A DNA stretch of 64,000 bases, taken from contig NZ_QLME01000010.1 of the NCBI RefSeq assembly GCF_003259895.1, forward strand, positions 1-64,000, read 5' to 3'. This stretch comes from Halanaerobium saccharolyticum. Its GTDB lineage: Bacteria; Bacillota; Halanaerobiia; Halanaerobiales; Halanaerobiaceae. The notes under the pieces were generated by a model. It was not told the origin of the DNA. It made no database searches and saw only the letters and a list, made by a program, of their open reading frames with translations. Positions within the stretch are counted from its first letter, which is position 1; the number at the start of each line of letters is the position of its first letter. The translations under genes and the position numbers were made by a program. Below are positions 8,516 through 16,595 of this stretch, piece by piece.

Positions 8516-8534
8516 CCAGGTACCGGGTACCTGG
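8516..8534. repeat. GTACC-N-GGTAC single palindrome, copy c
   Basis: CCAGGTACCGGGTACCTGG is a perfect 9+1+9 palindrome containing one 11-bp core. It lies seven bases beyond the hcp stop codon and upstream of the hcp terminator. Confidence 0.75.
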
Positions 8535-8540
8535 AAATTT

Positions 8541-10211
8541 TTACTCACCAGCCATGATAGCTGTAACGTCTTCTTTAACCTCACCCGTTGGCTTGATATC
8601 AAACTTATCTACTAATACATTAAGCACATTTTCGGAAACAAATGCTGGCAGTGTGGGTCCAAGACGAATTCCTTTTACTCCTAAAGCTAGAAGTGCAAGT
8701 AATACACAGACAGCTTTCTGCTCATACCAGGCAATATCGTAAGAAATTGGTAGATCATTAATATCATCTACACCCATAGCCTCTTTTAACTGTAGAGCAA
8801 TATAAGCTAAGGAGTAAGAGTCATTGCACTGACCCGCATCTAAGACTCTTGGAATTCCACCAATATCTCCCAGATCAAGCTTGTTGTAGCGGTACTTAGC
8901 ACAACCAGCTGTTAGAATTACTGCGTCTTCTGGTAATTCTTTAGCTACATCTGTAAAGTAATCTCTGGACTTAAAGCGGCCGTCACAACCACCCATTACT
9001 ACAAAGCGTCCGATATCTCCATTTTCTACAGCTTCGATTACCTTGTCAGCAACACTCATCACAGTATTACGAGCATAACCACCAGGGATTGTTCCTTCTT
9101 CTATCTGAACTGGAGAATCACAGGTTTTAGCTAATTCAATAATTTCGGAGAAGTCTTTGCTTTCTCCTTCTTTACGATCAGGAATATGAGTAACTTCTGG
9201 ATATCCTGCCATACCAGTTGTAAAGATACGATCTTTATAAGAATCTTTAACCGGAGTAATACAGTTAGTTGTCATCAGGATAGGACCATTAAATGTTTCA
9301 AATTCCTTGTCCTGCTTCCACCATGAGTTACCATAGTTACCAACAAAATGATCATACTTTTTAAAAGCTGGATAAGAGTTAGCAGGTAACATTTCACTGT
9401 GAGTATAAACATCTACTCCAGTACCTTCTGTCTGCTCAAGTAACTCTTCCATATCTTTTAGATCATGTCCACTGATTAAAATACCAGGATTATCATTTAC
9501 ACCAATATTTACATTAGTTGGCTCCGGATGTCCATATGCAGAAGTATTAGCCTCATCTAGAAGAGCCATTGTTTCTACAGCCATCTCACCAGTTTCCATA
9601 ACTAATCCTACTAAATCATCAACACTCAGGCTGTCATCTGTAGTTGCAGCCAGACATTTTTGAGCAAATCTATCAATTTCATCTTTCTGCTTTCCTAATA
9701 CTCTTGCATGATCACCGTAAGCTGCAATACCTTTAAGTCCGTATGTAGCAAGCTCACGTAAAGATCTTACATCAACATTTTCAGTTTCGAGAACTCCAAC
9801 ATCTGTACCTTTATCATAATAATCGCTTACATCATCACTATACCAGGTTGCATGTTCAGGTAAATCTCCACTGAATTCTTCACCGTGATTTTCTTTATAA
9901 ACTTTTTCAAATTTAGCCTGAACTTCATCTCTAAGTTCAAAAGCTTCTTCAATTAAATCTTCAAATCTCTCAGAATCAAAATTAGCATTAGTAATTGTAG
10001 CAAATAAACCTTCCATAATAAATGGAGCTGTTTTATCAGAAAGATTAAGTCCTTCTTCTTCAGCTTTTTCTGCATAAACAGAAATTCCTTTAAGTACAAA
10101 TACTAATAAATCCTGTAAGTTGGCAACATCTTCATCTTTTCCACAGACACCTCTAACTGTACAGCCTTCATTTTTTGCTGTTTCCTGACACTGATAACAA
10201 AACATGGACAT
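8541..10211 (-). CDS. hcp: Hybrid cluster protein (hydroxylamine reductase/S-nitrosylase type)
   Basis: 556 residues. The N-terminal ligands C5-x2-C8-x8-C17-x5-C23 have the spacing of the class I enzymes of strict anaerobes. Hybrid-cluster ligand segments are visible further on ([74 protein letters not shown] as separate blocks). The protein reduces NO or hydroxylamine and protects against nitrosative stress in the cytoplasm. It stands alone without an hcr reductase gene in the window. GGAGGAATAATT precedes the ATG. Its promoter has a Crp-like site at about -41 and no -35 box, so activation by the neighbouring Crp/Fnr protein is expected. Confidence 0.97.
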   Translation of the reverse strand: MSMFCYQCQETAKNEGCTVRGVCGKDEDVANLQDLLVFVLKGISVYAEKAEEEGLNLSDKTAPFIMEGLFATITNANFDSERFEDLIEEAFELRDEVQAKFEKVYKENHGEEFSGDLPEHATWYSDDVSDYYDKGTDVGVLETENVDVRSLRELATYGLKGIAAYGDHARVLGKQKDEIDRFAQKCLAATTDDSLSVDDLVGLVMETGEMAVETMALLDEANTSAYGHPEPTNVNIGVNDNPGILISGHDLKDMEELLEQTEGTGVDVYTHSEMLPANSYPAFKKYDHFVGNYGNSWWKQDKEFETFNGPILMTTNCITPVKDSYKDRIFTTGMAGYPEVTHIPDRKEGESKDFSEIIELAKTCDSPVQIEEGTIPGGYARNTVMSVADKVIEAVENGDIGRFVVMGGCDGRFKSRDYFTDVAKELPEDAVILTAGCAKYRYNKLDLGDIGGIPRVLDAGQCNDSYSLAYIALQLKEAMGVDDINDLPISYDIAWYEQKAVCVLLALLALGVKGIRLGPTLPAFVSENVLNVLVDKFDIKPTGEVKEDVTAIMAGE

Positions 10212-10291
10212 AATTATTCCTCCTTTTGAAATAAGTTGCTACTGCAGATTTATCTGATTTTTGCTGCAGTTTAAATTAAATTTAAAGTATA

Positions 10292-10352
10292 AGTTCTTCA
10301 CTCAAGTATTATTATATAACAATCTAACTTTTCTTCTATGATTTATATCACA
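10292..10352 (-). promoter_or_regulatory. hcp promoter with Crp-like operator
   Basis: TATGA-TTTATA-TCACA (10337-10352; TGTGA-N6-TCATA on the coding strand) lies with its centre about 33 bp before a TATAAT -10 box (10316-10311), which puts it near -41 from the start. An ACTTGAGT motif (rc 10300-10307) follows the start point, at the same place as in the DUF438 promoter. Confidence 0.65.
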
Positions 10353-10365
10353 TAAGAAATCAAAA

Positions 10366-10518
10366 AACACCTGCAGTCAGAATTGCTTTAGCTTACACTT
10401 ACAAATATATATCTAACTGAAATTAAAAACCTAACCGTCTCCATTGAAAGAAACAAGTAATTCAGCAAAACATAACTTTATCATGCAAAATCTATTATAA
10501 ACCCCGACTACAGGTGTT
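10366..10518 (-). other. Long-range stem between rubrerythrin and hcp
   Basis: A 13-bp arm AACACCTGCAGTC (10366-10378) pairs with GACTACAGGTGTT (10506-10518) across about 127 bp. On the minus strand the structure ends in a T run (TTTTTTGATTT) just before the hcp Crp-like site. It may be a large-loop terminator for the rubrerythrin gene or a small structured RNA. No open frame of note is inside, and nothing else was recognised in 10212-10554. Confidence 0.4.
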
Positions 10519-10554
10519 GTTGGAATATATTAAATTAATTTAAGTTTACAGTTT

Positions 10555-11049
10555 TTAGTAATCCTCCAGGTGATACCACTCGGCGTCTTCAAGCCAGGTG
10601 TTAGGACGATTAACCATTTCGATAATATTATCTATGATTCGCTCATGCTTTTTTTCTTCTTCTGCCAGACGTTTAAATGTCTTTTCTACTGCAGGCAGAT
10701 CTGTTTCTGCTGCCTTTTCTGTATAAAATTTAAAGCTGTCAACTTCCATCTGCTTTGCCTTTGTATAAACATCAACCTGCTGCTGGGTAAAAATACTATC
10801 TTCTGCACCAGTCACATCTTTAGAGATTGACTCAAAAGCATCTTTAGCTTTGGGAAGAATACCGGACTCAACTTCGTCAACCTTCTTTTCTTCCATCAGC
10901 TGTCTTACTATATTTTCATGCTTTTTTTCTTCTTCTGCCAGCTCCAGAAATACACCTCTAAGATTTTCATTATCCGATTCTTCCGCACATTCTTCATAAA
11001 ACTTGCGATTTTCCACCTCAAAATTGATGGCAAATTCATAAATATTCAT
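10555..11049 (-). CDS. Rubrerythrin-like di-iron protein without rubredoxin domain
   Basis: The start is at ATG 11049 with GGAGG upstream; the longer frame to 11079 has no site. 164 residues, all in a ferritin-like four-helix bundle. Two repeats of LAEEEKKHE (about 47-55 and 130-138) supply the paired ExxH ligands, with E11/E14-type (NFEVENRKFY) and MEVDSFKFY helices as partners, typical for rubrerythrin-type di-iron sites. No CxxC rubredoxin module follows. These proteins remove peroxide or store iron in anaerobes. It sits between korAB and hcp on the same strand. Function by family; electron donor unknown. Confidence 0.85.
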   Translation of the reverse strand: MNIYEFAINFEVENRKFYEECAEESDNENLRGVFLELAEEEKKHENIVRQLMEEKKVDEVESGILPKAKDAFESISKDVTGAEDSIFTQQQVDVYTKAKQMEVDSFKFYTEKAAETDLPAVEKTFKRLAEEEKKHERIIDNIIEMVNRPNTWLEDAEWYHLEDY

Positions 11050-11130
11050 TATAACAGCCTCCTTAAAATTATACTTCACTTTATTTTTTTAGTTCTAACA
11101 ATTTGCTATTTTCTAATTTAATAGTCAATT

Positions 11131-11982
11131 TTACTTAAACTCATCTATTAAATGTTTTAAGTCATCAACCTGTACATCACGATCAACTAAAGCCTTATCT
11201 TTTAAATAGGGGATTCTATCTCTAAAGGTAGGTTTTTCTTCCCGATAAATGATTCCAATTGGAATTTCATCTCCAAATTCCTGGGCCACCTTCATTGCTG
11301 CTGCATGGTCAGTTGGATCATGGTCTTCTAATTTATAGACCCGCTTACTGTACCACTGATAGGTGTTAATTTTATTAAAAGACACACAGGGCTGAAAGAT
11401 ATCAATTAAAGCATAACCCTTATGTTTTTTAGCTTCTCTAATCATTTCTTTAAGGTGATCCCGATCTCCAACAGTACTCCGGGCCACAAAACTGGCCTTC
11501 ATCCCAACTGCAAAGCGCACAGGATTAAGTGGTTCAGCATTTACTCCATGAGTCTGAACCGGAGTTCTGAGCTCTTCCACACTGGTCGGGGAAGCCTGTC
11601 CTTTGGTCAAACCATAAATCTGATTATCGTGAACCAGATGAATAATATCCGGATTACGTCTCATATTATGCAGAATATGGTTTCCACCTTCACCATAACT
11701 ACAGCCATCTCCAGATTCAACAATTACTGTCATTTCAGGATTGGCAACCCGCATTCCAATTGCAGGTGGAAATGAACGTCCATGCAGTCCATTAAAAGCA
11801 TTAACCTTAATATAATGAGGCATCTTTGCTGCCTGTCCAATTCCGGTGTACATTGTAACTTCCTCAGGCTTTAAATCCATCTCAGCTAAAGCATCTGCTA
11901 AAGCTGTTCTTAAAGGAAAGTTACCACAGCCTGGACACCAGGCAGTTTCTCGATCAGCTTGATAAAGATTTTTATCTACCAT
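11131..11982 (-). CDS. korB: 2-oxoacid:ferredoxin oxidoreductase, beta subunit
   Basis: 283 residues. CPGCGNFPLR near the N-terminus and GDGCSYGEGGNHILHNMRRN (about 90-110) are the thiamine-diphosphate/Mg-binding region of the beta subunit of 2-oxoacid:ferredoxin oxidoreductases. With the alpha/gamma subunit encoded just upstream it should oxidatively decarboxylate a 2-oxoacid (2-oxoglutarate, pyruvate or a branched-chain acid) to an acyl-CoA while reducing ferredoxin. The two genes meet at a shared base. The short two-subunit layout without a ferredoxin subunit is closest to KorAB types. The exact substrate cannot be read from the sequence. Confidence 0.92.
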   Translation of the reverse strand: MVDKNLYQADRETAWCPGCGNFPLRTALADALAEMDLKPEEVTMYTGIGQAAKMPHYIKVNAFNGLHGRSFPPAIGMRVANPEMTVIVESGDGCSYGEGGNHILHNMRRNPDIIHLVHDNQIYGLTKGQASPTSVEELRTPVQTHGVNAEPLNPVRFAVGMKASFVARSTVGDRDHLKEMIREAKKHKGYALIDIFQPCVSFNKINTYQWYSKRVYKLEDHDPTDHAAAMKVAQEFGDEIPIGIIYREEKPTFRDRIPYLKDKALVDRDVQVDDLKHLIDEFK

Positions 11983-13658
11983 TATTCACTCACCTCTTCT
12001 TTAAATCTTCTATAAATTTCTCGGCCAGAAAATGGTCGGCCATCATCTTTTAAAATATTATAGTCAGCTTTAATTCCTGTTTCACTTCTGACAAGTCTGT
12101 CAAATTGAGCTCCTGCATTATTTTCTACAAAGACCAGTTTAGCATCTTTTTCTGCTATTTCCTCTAAAGTTTTAGTCGGCAGCGGCCAGACATCATTAAA
12201 CGCCAGCTGTCCAACTTCATATTCATCAGATAGAATCTCTTTAGCTTCTCTAAGCGGGCCAGCAGTTGAACCCCAGCCTACTAAAATATAATCAGGTGCT
12301 TCTGGACCTGTGTATTCTGGTTCCAGCAGATCTTCTGACTTTAATTTTTCCATTTTTTTATTTCTTTTAGCAACCATCTTATTTCTGGTTTCTGCATCTT
12401 CAACAATATGAGCATATTCGTCATGTTCATCACTATCTATAAGTACAATATTATCTTTCAGCTGTCCTGGATAGGCTCGGGGAGAAATTCCATCTTCAGT
12501 ATATTTGTAGCGTTTATACTCTCCTTCTACCTCTGCTGGATCAACTAAATGTCTTTCAATTTTCATTTCGGATGTATCTATTTCTTTGATAGTCTTTGAG
12601 CCATCACCCAAAAACTGATCTGAAAGAATAATAACCGGAATCTGATATTTATCGGCAAGATTAAAAGCTCTAAATGTCTGATAAACAGCATCTTCCTGGT
12701 CTTTAGGAGCTAAAACCATCAGTGGAAACTCATCCTGAGCAATATTAATTGCAAATAATAAATCTCCCTGTCCAGTTCTGGTAGGTAAACCTGTTGCAGG
12801 TCCTGGACGCTGTACATCGGCGATTACAATTGGTATTTCTGTAATTCCAGCCAGACCAATTCCTTCAGCCATTAGAGCGAGTCCACCACCTGAAGTACCA
12901 GTCATCGATCTCATGCCGGCATAAGAACCACCAAGTGCCATATTAATTGAAGCAATCTCATCTTCAGACTGTTCGACAACTATTCCCAGTTCTTCCTGTT
13001 TACCAGCAACATAATGTAAAATCCCGGTAGAAGGTGACATTGGATAGGCAGTATAATAACTTAAACCTGCCAGCAAAGCACCCAAGCCAACGGCACTATT
13101 ACCGTCAATCACCATATTTTCTTCTTTTTTACCGAGGTCCTTAAGATTATATGATTGTTCTACTGCTTCATAACCCTTTTTTAATAAATCTAAGTTATCA
13201 TCAACTACTGCTTCTTTTTTAGCAAAATGTTCTTTAACAGCTTCTTCAGCCTGATCTGTTGGTAAGCCCATAATCTTGAAAGCAGCACCAACAAAGACTG
13301 TATTAACTGCACGGGGGTTAACCTCTTTAGCTATTCCGCTTGCATCAAGGTATACCATCTCATCTTTATCAGATTCAACTTCAGATAAGATTGTTCCATC
13401 CTCACTCATTTCAGGACGATGAATTTCCACACTTTCTTCATTTAAAGCCAATAATAAATCTATGCCTTCATCAGGACCTTCAAGCTTCTGGTCACTTATT
13501 CTAATCTGCATAAAGTTATGTCCACCTCTAACCCGGGACATATAATCTTTAGTGCTGAATAAGTAATAACCATGACGGGAAAATGTTTTAGTCAGCATTG
13601 CTTCGACTGTCTTTAAACCCTGTCCTGCCTCTCCAGCAATCACAATATTAAAATCCAA
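11982..13658 (-). CDS. korA: 2-oxoacid:ferredoxin oxidoreductase, fused gamma-alpha subunit
   Basis: 558 residues. The gamma domain comes first (about 1-175; GEAGQGLKTVEAMLT, RVRGGHNFMQIRI), followed by the pyrimidine-binding alpha domain (about 183-400; NSAVGLGALLAGLSYYTAYP, then MSPSTGILHYV) and a C-terminal transketolase-C-like domain. This is the usual gamma-alpha fusion partner of KorB. A GGAGG site precedes the ATG. A promoter of the form TTTACC-17-TATATA can be drawn around 13.73 kb but is weak. It is an operon with korB. Confidence 0.92.
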   Translation of the reverse strand: MDFNIVIAGEAGQGLKTVEAMLTKTFSRHGYYLFSTKDYMSRVRGGHNFMQIRISDQKLEGPDEGIDLLLALNEESVEIHRPEMSEDGTILSEVESDKDEMVYLDASGIAKEVNPRAVNTVFVGAAFKIMGLPTDQAEEAVKEHFAKKEAVVDDNLDLLKKGYEAVEQSYNLKDLGKKEENMVIDGNSAVGLGALLAGLSYYTAYPMSPSTGILHYVAGKQEELGIVVEQSEDEIASINMALGGSYAGMRSMTGTSGGGLALMAEGIGLAGITEIPIVIADVQRPGPATGLPTRTGQGDLLFAINIAQDEFPLMVLAPKDQEDAVYQTFRAFNLADKYQIPVIILSDQFLGDGSKTIKEIDTSEMKIERHLVDPAEVEGEYKRYKYTEDGISPRAYPGQLKDNIVLIDSDEHDEYAHIVEDAETRNKMVAKRNKKMEKLKSEDLLEPEYTGPEAPDYILVGWGSTAGPLREAKEILSDEYEVGQLAFNDVWPLPTKTLEEIAEKDAKLVFVENNAGAQFDRLVRSETGIKADYNILKDDGRPFSGREIYRRFKEEVSE

Positions 13659-13843
13659 TCTTATTACCTCCTTTTCCAGTTTTGAAAATTTCCTTTAATT
13701 TTCGCATAAACATAGTATTTCTCTTTCTAATATATATTATTCAAGAGACAGCTGGTAAATCCTGCTTCAAAATGGGAAATTTTTGGACTAATCCGTCAAA
13801 TATTTAAATTAATTTAATAGCAATAATGATTATCACTGTTGCA

Positions 13844-13884
13844 ATAAAAAGGCTCCCAGCTAAATATATTTTAACTGAGAGGCC
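13844..13884 (-). terminator. Terminator after wecB
   Basis: On the minus strand GGCCTCTCAGTTAAA (13884-13870) pairs with TTTAGCTGGGAGCC (13864-13851), with two G-U pairs and one bulge, followed by TTTTTATT. The rest of 13659-13955 contains only the korA leader and a Fur-box-like sequence at 13821-13835. Confidence 0.8.
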
Positions 13885-13955
13885 TCTAAAATTTCTCATA
13901 TTATTTTTTATCCCAATAAACATTTATTTATTCATTTTATTTGCTTTATTGAAGA

Positions 13956-15104
13956 CTAAAGCTCAAAGTCATGTGGACGTTTTTTACTGATTCCAAAGTA
14001 ATAATTCATCGCTTTAATTATTCTCTCCACAGCTTTCCCATCACCATAGGGATTAACTGCTGCAGCCCGCCTTTGATATTCTTCAACATCTGTTAATAAT
14101 TTTAAACTTTCACTATAAATTGCTTCTGCACTTGTTCCAACTTTGAGTACAGTACCTGCTTCCACAGCTTCCGGTCTTTCAGTTGTATCTCTTAAAACCA
14201 GCACAGGTTTTCCCAGAGATGGAGCCTCTTCCTGAATTCCGCCCGAATCAGTTAAAACCAGATCAGATCTGGCCATCAAATTTGCAAAGGGCAGATAATC
14301 AAGAGGCTCAATCAAATGTATTTGTTGATTTTTGGCCAACATTTTTTTGCTCAATTCCCGGATCACAGGATTTAAATGGACAGGAAAAATAACTTCTAAA
14401 TCCTTCATCTTCTCTGTCAGCTGCTGCACTGCCCTGAAGATATTTTCCATCGGCTCACCCAGATTTTCCCGGCGGTGAGCGGTCAGTAAAATAACTTTTT
14501 TATTCTCAAAATCTAAATTTTTGAGCAGTTCATTTTCAAATTTATAATTCTGATCTACTACAGAAAGCAGGGCATCAATAACTGTATTACCAGTCACAAA
14601 TATTTTTTCAGCTGCTTTATTTTCCAGCAGGAGGTTTTCTTTAGCTCTTTTTGTGGGGGCAAAATTTAAATCAGCCAGCACCCCTGTCAGCTGTCTATTC
14701 ATCTCTTCGGGAAAAGGTGAATATTTATTGTGAGTTCTCAATCCAGCCTCCACATGAGCTATCTCTATCTGGTGATAAAAAGAAGTTAAAGCTCCAATGA
14801 AAGTGGAAGAAGTATCACCATGGACCAGTAAAAGATCCGGCTTTTCTTCTGCCAGAATTCCATCCAGTTTAGTAATTATTCTGGCTGAAAGCCCACTTAA
14901 AGTCTGCCTGTCTTTCATTATATCAAGGTCATAATCAGCCTTCAGCTGAAAAAGATCCATAACCTGATCCAGCATTTCTCTGTGCTGAGCAGTAACTGTA
15001 ATAAGCAGCTGATAATTTTCATTTTTCTGCAGAGCTTTTAATAAAGGAGCCATTTTAATAGCTTCCGGTCTAGTACCAAAAACAGCCATAATTTTTTTCT
15101 GCAT
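13956..15104 (-). CDS. wecB: UDP-N-acetylglucosamine 2-epimerase (non-hydrolysing)
   Basis: 382 residues, the usual length for the family. Motifs: GTRPEAIKMAPL (10-21), HGDTSSTF, HVEAGLRT (the conserved substrate-site Glu region), LTAHRRENLG and DSGGIQEEAPSLGKPVLVLR. The enzyme interconverts UDP-GlcNAc and UDP-ManNAc for cell-surface polysaccharide. It begins only 11 bp after the stop of the DUF6530-like gene, so it is the second gene of that operon and shares its strong promoter and operator. No other surface-polysaccharide gene is near. A rho-independent terminator follows. Confidence 0.95.
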   Translation of the reverse strand: MQKKIMAVFGTRPEAIKMAPLLKALQKNENYQLLITVTAQHREMLDQVMDLFQLKADYDLDIMKDRQTLSGLSARIITKLDGILAEEKPDLLLVHGDTSSTFIGALTSFYHQIEIAHVEAGLRTHNKYSPFPEEMNRQLTGVLADLNFAPTKRAKENLLLENKAAEKIFVTGNTVIDALLSVVDQNYKFENELLKNLDFENKKVILLTAHRRENLGEPMENIFRAVQQLTEKMKDLEVIFPVHLNPVIRELSKKMLAKNQQIHLIEPLDYLPFANLMARSDLVLTDSGGIQEEAPSLGKPVLVLRDTTERPEAVEAGTVLKVGTSAEAIYSESLKLLTDVEEYQRRAAAVNPYGDGKAVERIIKAMNYYFGISKKRPHDFEL

Positions 15105-15115
15105 CTTGCCCCTCC

Positions 15116-15595
15116 TTAATAGCCCATATCTTTTAAAAGTCGGGCCAGTACTGCCAGTCTTTCTCCAATTAACTCATCATCACTGTGTAAAGCCTGATCA
15201 AATAATTTTATATCTTCTTTTAAATTCTCATTATCTTCTGCAACTGCTACAGTCATTGCATCTCCCTGCAGTCCAATGCGATCCAATTGAGGATTTTCTG
15301 GATCATATAAATTGTCGAAACGATAAGCTTCTTTAAAGTGTTTAGAGGTTCTGGCCACCAAAATTGCCAGGTCCAGCACCCGATGCAGCGGTAATTCTTC
15401 CGATTGCCGGGACCATTTATTGCCTGTATGGCGCCAGACCTTAGCTGAAATATCTACTTTACCGCGGTCATTCCACTGAGCTAAACCTAAAGAAATCCCC
15501 TTTGCATCAGAGTCATAAGCTTTCCTGCCATCAATATTTTCATAATTCTCACAGACGATTACCGGTTTGTGTTTTAATTTTGTTGGTATTTCCAT
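15116..15595 (-). CDS. Conserved hypothetical protein, DUF6530-like
   Basis: 159 residues, soluble, no signal or membrane segment. The sequence (IPTKLKHKPVIVCENYENID; SAKVWRHTGNKWSRQSEELP; LHRVLDLAILVARTSKHFKE; LYDPENPQLDRIGLQGDAMT; ERLAVLARLLKDMGY) agrees with what I remember of the DUF6530 family in Firmicutes. No function is known to me. It is the first gene of an operon with wecB. The AAGGAG site and ATG are preceded by a perfect TTGACA-17-TATAAT promoter and a 17-bp palindrome over the start point, so expression seems strong but tightly controlled. Confidence 0.7.
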   Translation of the reverse strand: MEIPTKLKHKPVIVCENYENIDGRKAYDSDAKGISLGLAQWNDRGKVDISAKVWRHTGNKWSRQSEELPLHRVLDLAILVARTSKHFKEAYRFDNLYDPENPQLDRIGLQGDAMTVAVAEDNENLKEDIKLFDQALHSDDELIGERLAVLARLLKDMGY

Positions 15596-15622
15596 ATTAA
15601 ATTCTCCTTTTTGATTTACTAG

Positions 15623-15678
15623 TTTAGTAAATTACTAAATTACTAATTAATTATAATCCTATTTTTTTCTGTTGTCAA
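15623..15678 (-). promoter_or_regulatory. Consensus promoter with palindromic operator (DUF6530-wecB operon)
   Basis: On the minus strand TTGACA (15678-15673), a 17-bp spacer and TATAAT (15655-15650) match the sigma-A consensus fully. Directly downstream lies the perfect palindrome TTTAGTAAATTACTAAA (15623-15639), flanked by further TTACTA half-sites. A repressor bound there would cover the transcription start. The regulator is not identified; MarR-type proteins bind such sequences. Confidence 0.75.
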
Positions 15679-15739
15679 TATTTTTTTAAGAACAAAATTT
15701 CATTCATAACAAACCATTAATTATAATTTCCTGGCTGCT

Positions 15740-15768
15740 AAAAAAACTGCAATCATTAGACTGCAGTT
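15740..15768 (-). terminator. Terminator after the DUF4130-type gene
   Basis: On the minus strand AACTGCA (15768-15762 region) pairs with TGCAGTT around a ten-base loop and is followed by a run of seven T. It lies directly after the stop at 15777. Confidence 0.75.
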
Positions 15769-15776
15769 AATAAATC

Positions 15777-16565
15777 TTATTTGATTTTAAATTTTCGACT
15801 GCTGCCAGGACTCTCTATTAAATGTTTCCAGTATTTTTTAGGCATAAACTGGCGCTGAGTTCTGGGATTGCTGCGATTTTTGATGCTGACTGCCGAAAAG
15901 AAAGCCTGCCAGAGCTGCTGTACATCCTTTTCTTTATTAGACAGTTCTGGCTCAAATTCTTTTTCTAAATCAATTACAAGCCATTCTTTTTCTGCTGCTG
16001 AATAAATAACGGCTTCTTCTCTTTTTTTATCATGGATTATCCAGTCCATTGTCGAAAATCTATTTTTAAAATGAGGTGCCATTAAGACTAAAGTCTTATA
16101 ATCTGGTTCAACTGCTGCATAATACTTTCCTCCTGCTGCTTCCTGCAGCCGGATTAGGCCCTTAAGCCGGTGGCTTTCGTGTCTCACCTTATGAGCCAGA
16201 TCCTGAACCTGGCGCACATAATCCTTTGTTAAAAACTCATCAACTTTTTTTCCCACCTTAAAACCGGTAAATAAATAGCGGAAAATATAGAGTTCCATTT
16301 TTTCTGCTTCAGATAAATAGGCATGAAAAATATTATTTAAGGTCTGAGCTGAAATATGTTCTTTAATCTGATCGCTGAAAAATTGGGCTTTTTCGTTCTC
16401 AGTTTTCACTTCTACCTGCTGATAAAAAAGATCATCTTTAAATTCAGCCTGAGCCACAATTTTAATTGGAACTTCCCGCAGCTTAAACGCTTGATATAAA
16501 GCAGTCAATAATCCCTGATAACTTCCATCATAAATATATACTTTTTTATTCTCTGTATTCTTCAT
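15777..16565 (-). CDS. Probable DNA metabolism protein, TIGR03915/DUF4130 type
   Basis: 262 residues, soluble. The N-terminus (VYIYDGSYQGLLTALYQAF) and the C-terminal block (SNPRTQRQFMPKKYWKHLIE) match the DUF4130 family that is almost always encoded next to the radical SAM protein TIGR03916. In some genomes the two are fused or joined with a uracil-DNA-glycosylase-like domain, which is the basis for the DNA-repair guess. Here it lies 30 bp after the radical SAM gene and is probably cotranscribed. The reaction is unknown. Confidence 0.85.
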   Translation of the reverse strand: MKNTENKKVYIYDGSYQGLLTALYQAFKLREVPIKIVAQAEFKDDLFYQQVEVKTENEKAQFFSDQIKEHISAQTLNNIFHAYLSEAEKMELYIFRYLFTGFKVGKKVDEFLTKDYVRQVQDLAHKVRHESHRLKGLIRLQEAAGGKYYAAVEPDYKTLVLMAPHFKNRFSTMDWIIHDKKREEAVIYSAAEKEWLVIDLEKEFEPELSNKEKDVQQLWQAFFSAVSIKNRSNPRTQRQFMPKKYWKHLIESPGSSRKFKIK

Positions 16566-16595
16566 AATTACCGTACCTCTTTAAATTAAGATAGC

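Noticed and set aside
13804-13923. 39-codon minus-strand ORF with a hydrophobic C-terminus
   Set aside because: It overlaps the wecB terminator stem, has no ribosome binding site, and the hydrophobic codons come from the T-rich tail.
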